The notes under the pieces are model-generated. The model searched no databases. It had not been told where the DNA came from and saw only the letters and a list, made by a program, of their open reading frames with translations. From assembly GCA_964017235.1 (NCBI GenBank), contig OZ024936.1, forward strand, positions 30,402,040-30,466,039: DNA of 64,000 nucleotides. The letters are read 5' to 3'. A program made the position numbers and the translations under genes. Positions 58,448-64,000 of the stretch are shown here, piece by piece; the first letter of the stretch is position 1, and the number at the start of each line of letters is the position of its first letter. This DNA is from Sabellastarte sp. h YS-2021. Taxonomy: Eukaryota; Annelida; Polychaeta; Sabellida; Sabellidae.

Positions 58448-58471
58448 TTATGAAGACGTCATTTTTCCATG
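58448..58471 (+). CDS. Possible 24-bp microexon or first exon
   Basis: TTTTTAATCAG acceptor, 24 bases (TTATGAAGACGTCATTTTTC then CATG), and a perfect GTAAGTG donor. If it follows the exon-like block at 57832 it reads V-MKTSFFH; alternatively the ATG could start a first exon. Very short, so support is only from splice signals. Confidence 0.22.
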
Positions 58472-58473
58472 GT

Positions 58474-59754
58474 AAGTGCAGGTTATGCGAATCTCCTGGC
58501 TATTTGTACTCAAACCCTGTGTTATATACACGTGTAAGTTAGATTGTCAGCTGAGGTATTCTAGGTACATTTAACCTTGATCAAGGCTGTAATTTTAAGA
58601 AATATTTGCTTTGATAATCTTAAGACTTCATACTATAATATAATGGCATAATAGTCATGAATTATATGTCTGAAAGGGCTGAATCAGCATTTACGAACAT
58701 TTGGTAGAATTATATGAGGATTGGGGGCTGTAAATTTAATTTGGCCTTCTGAAATATATTATAAACTGTTTATTAAAACAGGGTGGTTTATTAGAATGAA
58801 GAAAAAAACCTACAATGCATTTAATGAATCAACATTATTAAATATGCCTAAAAATTTAAAAAAATTTAAAATCCACAAACAGTGATAATAAAAACATAAA
58901 TCAGTTTATACATGTAGTCATGAAGTTATGCGACTTTTTATTTACTTGATAATAATCTATGCATTAATTAAACACAATAAAATGAAACCTATGCTGTACA
59001 TTTAACATAAATATTCAGAAAGTTAGATAGAATTCAGATGTTTCAAGTGAGAAGAGTAATGACTGACTTCTCCCATAGTGGAGGGCCATTAAAAGTCTTA
59101 CAGCCCTCGCCCCTGTTATAGCCTGCCCTCTTGTTGTATACCTGTATTTATAAGGGATCATGTGATTTGATTTCTGATGCTCTAACTTACTCACATTATT
59201 CAGTCCATAAAACATTTATTTAATATTTAGTTTATATAATGAGTTAAAACATGATGTAGGTGTTCTAACATTAAGTATGGCTTGTGAGAACTGTAATTCT
59301 TCTATAATCCACCACAAGACCTTGTTCTAAACACCAGTAGAGAAACACTGCCCACTTATCCTTCTTGCCCATTACCATCGATATGATACGTTGTTTCTAT
59401 ATTTTGTGTACTTATGTGTGCCTCTAATATATTTGTAAAAAAAATCATATATACAGTGACATTACATACTTAGGCTGTTTTCCAATTGAAATACAGAGAT
59501 GTTCAGTTGTCCAGTGATTAGCAAGTTTGGCATTGAGCCACTGGTTGTCACAACTCCCACAAGTCGCCCTGCTGAGCGCATGTTTCAATATGATCCTGGC
59601 TGTTGAATGGGATGCAACACCCAAGCATTGACCTTTGGTTACGTTACCTCAGAAATTATAAGTTTTACTGATTTTGATCAAGTGTTTTCTTACACCTGAA
59701 TGTAGTCGATGCATGTGTCTGACAGCTAGCACCAATCCTAATGGATTTGATTTA
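58474..59754. other. No gene seen
   Basis: AT-rich unique sequence. Confidence 0.5.
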
Positions 59755-59975
59755 TATGTGTTTACCATTGCTTTCAACACATTGTATAGGTTATATCACA
59801 GCGGACACTTTTTTCGGGCAGAGGAAACCGGTATGTACTAGTTGGTCAAGATTCGGCACTGCTGGGAAATCGGTAAGCAATGACCAACATTCCCACATAG
59901 GGTCTGATCTTGGGTTCGAACCACTGACCTCAGAAGTGGGAGGTGAATGTGCTAGGCACTACACCTCTGAGCCCA
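59755..59975 (-). mobile_element. tRNA-derived SINE family S2
   Basis: Minus-strand copy with body GCTTTCAACACATTGTATAG and GGCAGAGGAAACCGGTATGT, box-B complement TTGGGTTCGAACCAC, and box-A-like GTGCTAGGCACTACACC complement at the right. Confidence 0.8.
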
Positions 59976-60335
59976 GAAGAATGGCTTTTGACATTCTAAA
60001 CTTGTGGCTTGAAGTTGTAAAATTAATAATGTTGGTATATTCATTTGGTTTGCCATACACATTGTTATGCGTACTACTGCTCTGGCATGGTGACTCGATA
60101 CATACCTCAAGTTGGCTCAAAACAAAAGTACCTTGGTAAAAGCAACAGTTGGTTGTCATCAGATACACTCATACATTTCCTGATATGACCTATACCATAT
60201 GAGGTGAAGAGGATGGTGGCAAAATCAGCACTGTGGCCATGAATTAAATTTCTGAGGGCAGATTCTGAGTTTAATGCCAAGTTTTATTTCTTGAGTTATG
60301 TAGAAATTGCATTATTGCTCATGACAATGCACTTA

Positions 60336-60544
60336 GGGGCCATGGTGGCAGAGTGGTAACGGCCGGGGTTCGATCTCCGTCATGGCCGTAAGTGGGAAAG
60401 CTGGTAGTTGCTTGCCATTGGTCGGCAGTTTACAGTACAGAACCCTAGCAAACTATATGTACTGGTTTCCTCTGCCCTTCCAACTACCCGTCGTGATATG
60501 ACCTGTACAGTGTTGAAAGCGACGTAAAACCCCAGATAAACAAA
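60336..60544 (+). mobile_element. tRNA-derived SINE family S2, best-preserved plus copy
   Basis: GGCCATGGTGGCAGAGTGGT (box A) and GGTTCGATCTC (box B, 60367-60377) are followed by GCTGGTAGTTGCTTGCCATT, GGTCGGCAGTTTACAGTACA, CTGGTTTCCTCTGCCCTTCC, ACCCGTCGTGATATGACCTG and AGCGACGTAAAACCCCAGAT. This order defines the family. Confidence 0.85.
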
Positions 60545-60617
60545 TGACAATGCACTTTTAAAGGTTAAGCTTTAGTTTACTTATATATAGCTAGATCTTG
60601 TGTCATTTAATTACACA

Positions 60618-60755
60618 GGGGTGTTGTAGTAGGTCACATCCTTGCCTCTCTCCTCTGAGGTTTAAACCATGGACCCAATCACGAAAAGTTTGTAATTGCT
60701 TACAGTTGCCCTTCAGTTTACAGCACAGATACTTGACCAACTAGTATGTCCTTTT
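60618..60755 (+). mobile_element. tRNA-derived SINE family S2, partial
   Basis: Head-proximal half in plus orientation: TGTTGTAGTAGGTCACATCC, GAGGTTTAAACCATGGACCC, TTGCTTACAGTTGCCCTTCA, CTTGACCAACTAGTATGTCC; the 3' part is missing. Confidence 0.65.
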
Positions 60756-60944
60756 TTCTGAAAAATTACTTAAATGGTTTGTCAGTACCAGTTGAGATTT
60801 CAGCTCTATCAATCACATAGTTTGACAGCTGTAGGACATTTTAGAGACCTCAAGGTAACCTTAAAATAAAAGCTACAGACGTCAATTTTCCACACACAAA
60901 GATGTTGAAAAAGGGTCACTTGGGTGGGTGTTTAGGGTCCTCAT

Positions 60945-61146
60945 TAGCCTGGCCTTCCAGGCTGTCTCAACCATAATGCAAACGTGAAATATTTTTTGCC
61001 ATAATGCACACTGTATCAGAGGCCTTTCTAGTCTGGGAGACAGCAAGCTAGGCTAAGTATATGTATGAGAGCATTATGAAAAATACTTATAATGCAATCA
61101 AACAGTTGTGTCTATATTATACATATAAACGCCCGTGGCAAGGCTA
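60945..61146. mobile_element. MULE-type MITE, copy 2, with perfect 9-bp target duplication
   Basis: A 202-bp relative of the element at 12661-12868, flanked by GGTCCTCAT on both sides (60936-60944 and 61147-61155). The ends are TAGCCTGGCC and the complement of TAGCCTTGCC. Non-coding. Confidence 0.87.
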
Positions 61147-61706
61147 GGTCCTCATACACAGGTTAATTGGCTATTTAAAGCCTTGAGTTATGGCACATAT
61201 GAAGAGAATATACTAAAATATTTCCATGTGCTCTATCAGGCGCATAGTATGACAGTTATTGGGCTTATAAGTGATAAGTCACAAAAGGTCAATAAATTGG
61301 GTCTCTGTGAACATATTTTAGAGACCTTAAGGTGACCTTAAAATGACAGATACAGACTTCAACTTCTCTGTAGACAGAGATTAAGTATATAAATTATATC
61401 TAACACAGTTTCAAGATTGACAGACTTACCATTTCTAAGTTACAGGGCAAAATATGTGAAAAATGTCGAATAAATGTCTAAATAGCTTTTTTATGGGCCT
61501 AAAACACAATTTTAACCTCAACATAAAGTCATGATTTTTGGCATATGTAAGCAGAATACAGTAATGTGTTCCCAAACTAAATTTGAGCTAGATGAGCCAC
61601 ATACATTGTGGCCCAGAGAACTTTAAATGGCCGAAGGTCAAATTTCTGACCTGAGAGTGGCCATAACTTCTTTTTGTTGGTAGATTAAGGTCACCATAAA
61701 ATAGGG

Positions 61707-61732
61707 CCCCCCCCCCCCCCCCCCCCCCCCCC
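61707..61732. repeat. C26 homopolymer
   Basis: An uninterrupted run of 26 C inside repeat family E. A glycine-rich ORF across it on the minus strand is an artefact. Confidence 0.95.
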
Positions 61733-61810
61733 TGACCCAAATACATGTGTGTGCCAAGTTTGAACAAAATCCGTGAAAGCGTTTTTGTGTTATCGCACAC
61801 ACAACTTAAA

Positions 61811-62841
61811 ACGTAGGGCCGTGATATGACAGACTTAAACCAGTATATCCCGGACTTCTGTCTAGGAATATCATTATTTTGCTAGCAGAAATGGTTTGAC
61901 TTTGATCACTTTCAACAGTTCTTTTAATTTGCATTTTGAATTACTTAAAATAAAAAGGATCTACCACAAACAACAGAAGCACCTGGATGGTGGGATGTGG
62001 AAAACCGAAGTATAAACACTTCACTTTTACTGTTGTTTTAAGTTGGTGTTTTTATTACCCTGGATACAGTCCATGACAATGAAAATAACAAGAAAAAAGG
62101 GTGTATGTCTGCAGTGATAGCATACTGATACATATACCCTTATTATACTATTAAAACTGTGGTAAAATGAGAAAGCTAGAAATTTACTCTAAAATCATTT
62201 TATTACTTATTTTATATTCTGTCTTGTCAACCTTGGGTGTAGGGTTTAATAGTCTTTCTAAAGACTTAGTTTTCAATATTTGTGAAAAGATCTATACATC
62301 ACAATTTTATTTTTGCAAACTATGTAATGTTTTAAGGCCTGATCACATTGTTCTGTGGGGTTGTATCAGCATGCATTTAAAATTTGGTTTATGACGTTGC
62401 CCTTATTTGTTCATAAATTAACGTCATATGTGGTTAGTACAAAATACAAGCAGCCCAATATAACCATTCCACCCTCCCATTCACTCTCCAGTATGGGATA
62501 TTTCAGTTGAGCACATGAGAGCTTGTGACAGCTTTTGAAAGACATTTTGAAAAAGTTGTTACATACACAAAAATGTATCCATTCTATGTCATATGCACCC
62601 TACCTAAAAACGAATCCGAACTTAATAACCTTATGGATAAGACTGAAATATGAAAGACATGGAATTACAAATGAGCCCCTGAAAAAAAGTTAAATACTTT
62701 GCAATCATATGTAACCCAGCATTGAACAGTGTGATCTAGCCAAAGTGTCACACAATGGGTTGATTAAATACTACATTTCGGAGGAGGCAACAAAAACAGT
62801 GGCTGAACTCAAGGAATTAATGGAAAAACAAGACTGAAGGG
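61811..62841. other. No gene seen
   Basis: AT-rich unique sequence. Confidence 0.5.
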
Positions 62842-63090
62842 GGTTTCGGTCTACTAGCACGAGCCGCAAAGCGATTAAAGACACGAGTAGTGCACTTGGA
62901 CAGTCGCAAAGCCATCAGAGATACCAGTAGTGCACTGAAGTGGTCACCCATCTCAGTACTAATGTAGCCCATTAACACTTATCTTTATTGAAGAGGCAGG
63001 CACTCATCATGCTACGCCACAATTCATGAAAGTCCAGAGACAAAAAAGTGATCTCTAGAAGGGTGTGTGCCTGTCTAGAGCTCATGCTTC
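62842..63090 (-). mobile_element. 5S rRNA-derived SINE, copy 2
   Basis: Same composite as 58003-58230. The 5S-like core lies at about 62935-63020 (minus: TTAGTACTGAGATGGGTGAC, CAC). Upstream GTCTCTGGACTTTCATGAAT matches copy 1; downstream the AGTGCACTACT...CTTTGC block is present twice in tandem, against once in copy 1. Confidence 0.75.
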
Positions 63091-63564
63091 ACAAAACCAT
63101 GAAATTTTACACTGAGAAAGTTTTCTGTCCACTAATCAGTGCAGTGTGTATATTGGAATTTAGCAATGGGCTTGCTATCAGTCTTTTCTAATTTATTGAT
63201 TCCCCCTCCCACAAATCCTATTTTTCGTGCTCACCCATATTCTGGGTTATTATGGCTTTTCATGGCACTTGCAAACTCATACAGTTGTTATACAGTTTAT
63301 TAATGCTTTAACTGTTTACTCACTTCGCAAACAGTCTTTTTAAACGAACATTTTAGTCCTGACAGAATGTCAGTTATCTCCACAGGTAGTTATAAAATCT
63401 TAATATAGGACCTGGTCATAATTGCCCTGACAGACTAACAGACACTCTATAAGTTAACATAACATCTACAGGACTGTAACCAGTAAATATATGTTTCGTA
63501 GATTTACCAACTAATGTTTTAATCAGTGTGTAATAATACTAAATGACTAACTTGCATTTAATAA
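63091..63564. other. No gene seen
   Basis: AT-rich unique sequence. Confidence 0.5.
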
Positions 63565-64000
63565 AACAAGGCCACTGGGTCAAAGAACAAATTCACCACC
63601 TGGAAAAGATTCCCAGGCCATGACTTCCTAGAAGTTGTTTTCACATTCTGAACCTCTAGGAGCAATATTAGGGGAGATATAAGGCCTCTTTAATAGAATA
63701 ACCTTGTTTGACATTAAACATGTGATATGGCGGCCATTTTCCTTTTAGAACTAGGTCAAAATTACTATCAGGCTAGCTTTTCTAGCCATATATCTTTTGT
63801 GCAAATATGATGAAGGTAGCTGGAATATTTCGAGATTTAGAACAACTTTATGAAATTATGATTTTTAAACAGTTGGTTATGGCGGCCATTGTGTTTTTCA
63901 AAATGAGGCCAAAATTTTGCAGAGACAGGTTTTCGTAGCCATAAACATTCCCTGCAAATTTGATGAAGATATCTTTATAAATGAATGAGATGTTAAGGTT
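63565..64000 (-). repeat. Family B interspersed repeat, copy 4 (runs off the window)
   Basis: Same orientation and module order as 1-620: GATTCCCAGGCCATGACTTC, GAACCTCTAGGAGCAATATT, TGATATGGCGGCCATTTTCC, ACAGTTGGTTATGGCGGCCA, CCCTGCAAATTTGATGAAGA. The terminal hairpin lies beyond the window. Confidence 0.78.

Larger units (their letters stand above)
60760..61810. repeat. Family E interspersed repeat, interrupted by a MITE
   Basis: The module around TTTTAGAGACCTCAAGGTAA / CCTTAAAATAAAAGCTACAG (60838) recurs at 61315 as TTTTAGAGACCTTAAGGTGA / CCTTAAAATGACAGATACAG. Later parts include GGCCGAAGGTCAAATTTCTG and AAGTTTGAACAAAATCCGTG. Style resembles families A-C but no terminal hairpin was found. 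The MULE-type MITE at 60945-61146 splits it. Confidence 0.6.

Noticed and set aside
1-64000. CRISPR array, bacterial operon or phage
   Set aside because: Tandem repeats here lack the uniform repeat/unique spacer pattern, and splice sites, SINEs and LINEs show a eukaryotic genome.

Overview
The window is AT-rich, repeat-dense eukaryotic DNA with no bacterial-style operon and no complete host gene. The mix of elements suggests a metazoan, most likely a marine lophotrochozoan and possibly a mollusc: Helitron-like elements with tandem-repeat cores (resembling the bivalve 'pearl' class), tRNA- and 5S-headed SINEs, CR1/L2-type LINEs, Harbinger elements and a DIRS fossil. This taxonomic call rests on recognised repeat styles, not on a gene match.

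Host coding evidence is limited to short exon-like blocks with splice sites. On the minus strand two exons (3105-3204 and 2369-2457) join in phase. A start-codon exon with signal-peptide character lies at 10272-10350, a terminal exon-like block at 4491-4685, and a lone block at 37480-37642. On the plus strand are an exon at 44273-44406 and weaker ones at 57832-57976 and 58448-58471. I recognise none of their products with confidence.

Layout. 0-16 kb: family B repeats at both flanks, two Helitron-like elements with 147-bp cores (3.3 and 6.2-7.4 kb), a 43-bp tandem array and minus-strand exons. 16.7-18.9 kb: a LINE split by a Harbinger remnant. 19.1-23.2 kb: a near full-length two-gene Harbinger whose genes are both broken. 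23.2-26.5 kb: a 153-bp tandem element, a TA-flanked MITE and a 1.2-kb foldback-like element. 27-43 kb: mainly unique AT-rich sequence with SINEs, one young LINE tail and a palindrome cluster. 43.4-55.9 kb: a piggyBac-like MITE, an exon, DIRS fossils in two blocks, and two LINE copies, one carrying a second piggyBac-like MITE. 57.8-64 kb: exon-like blocks, two 5S-derived SINEs, tRNA SINEs, a MULE-type MITE and another family B copy.

The repeats are linked in three ways. A tRNA SINE shares its 3' tail with the LINEs, which suggests LINE-driven mobilisation. Families A and B share core modules. Several repeat cores carry nuclear-receptor-like TGACCTTTGACCT motifs. Most long ORFs here are chance readings of tandem cores whose periods are multiples of three.
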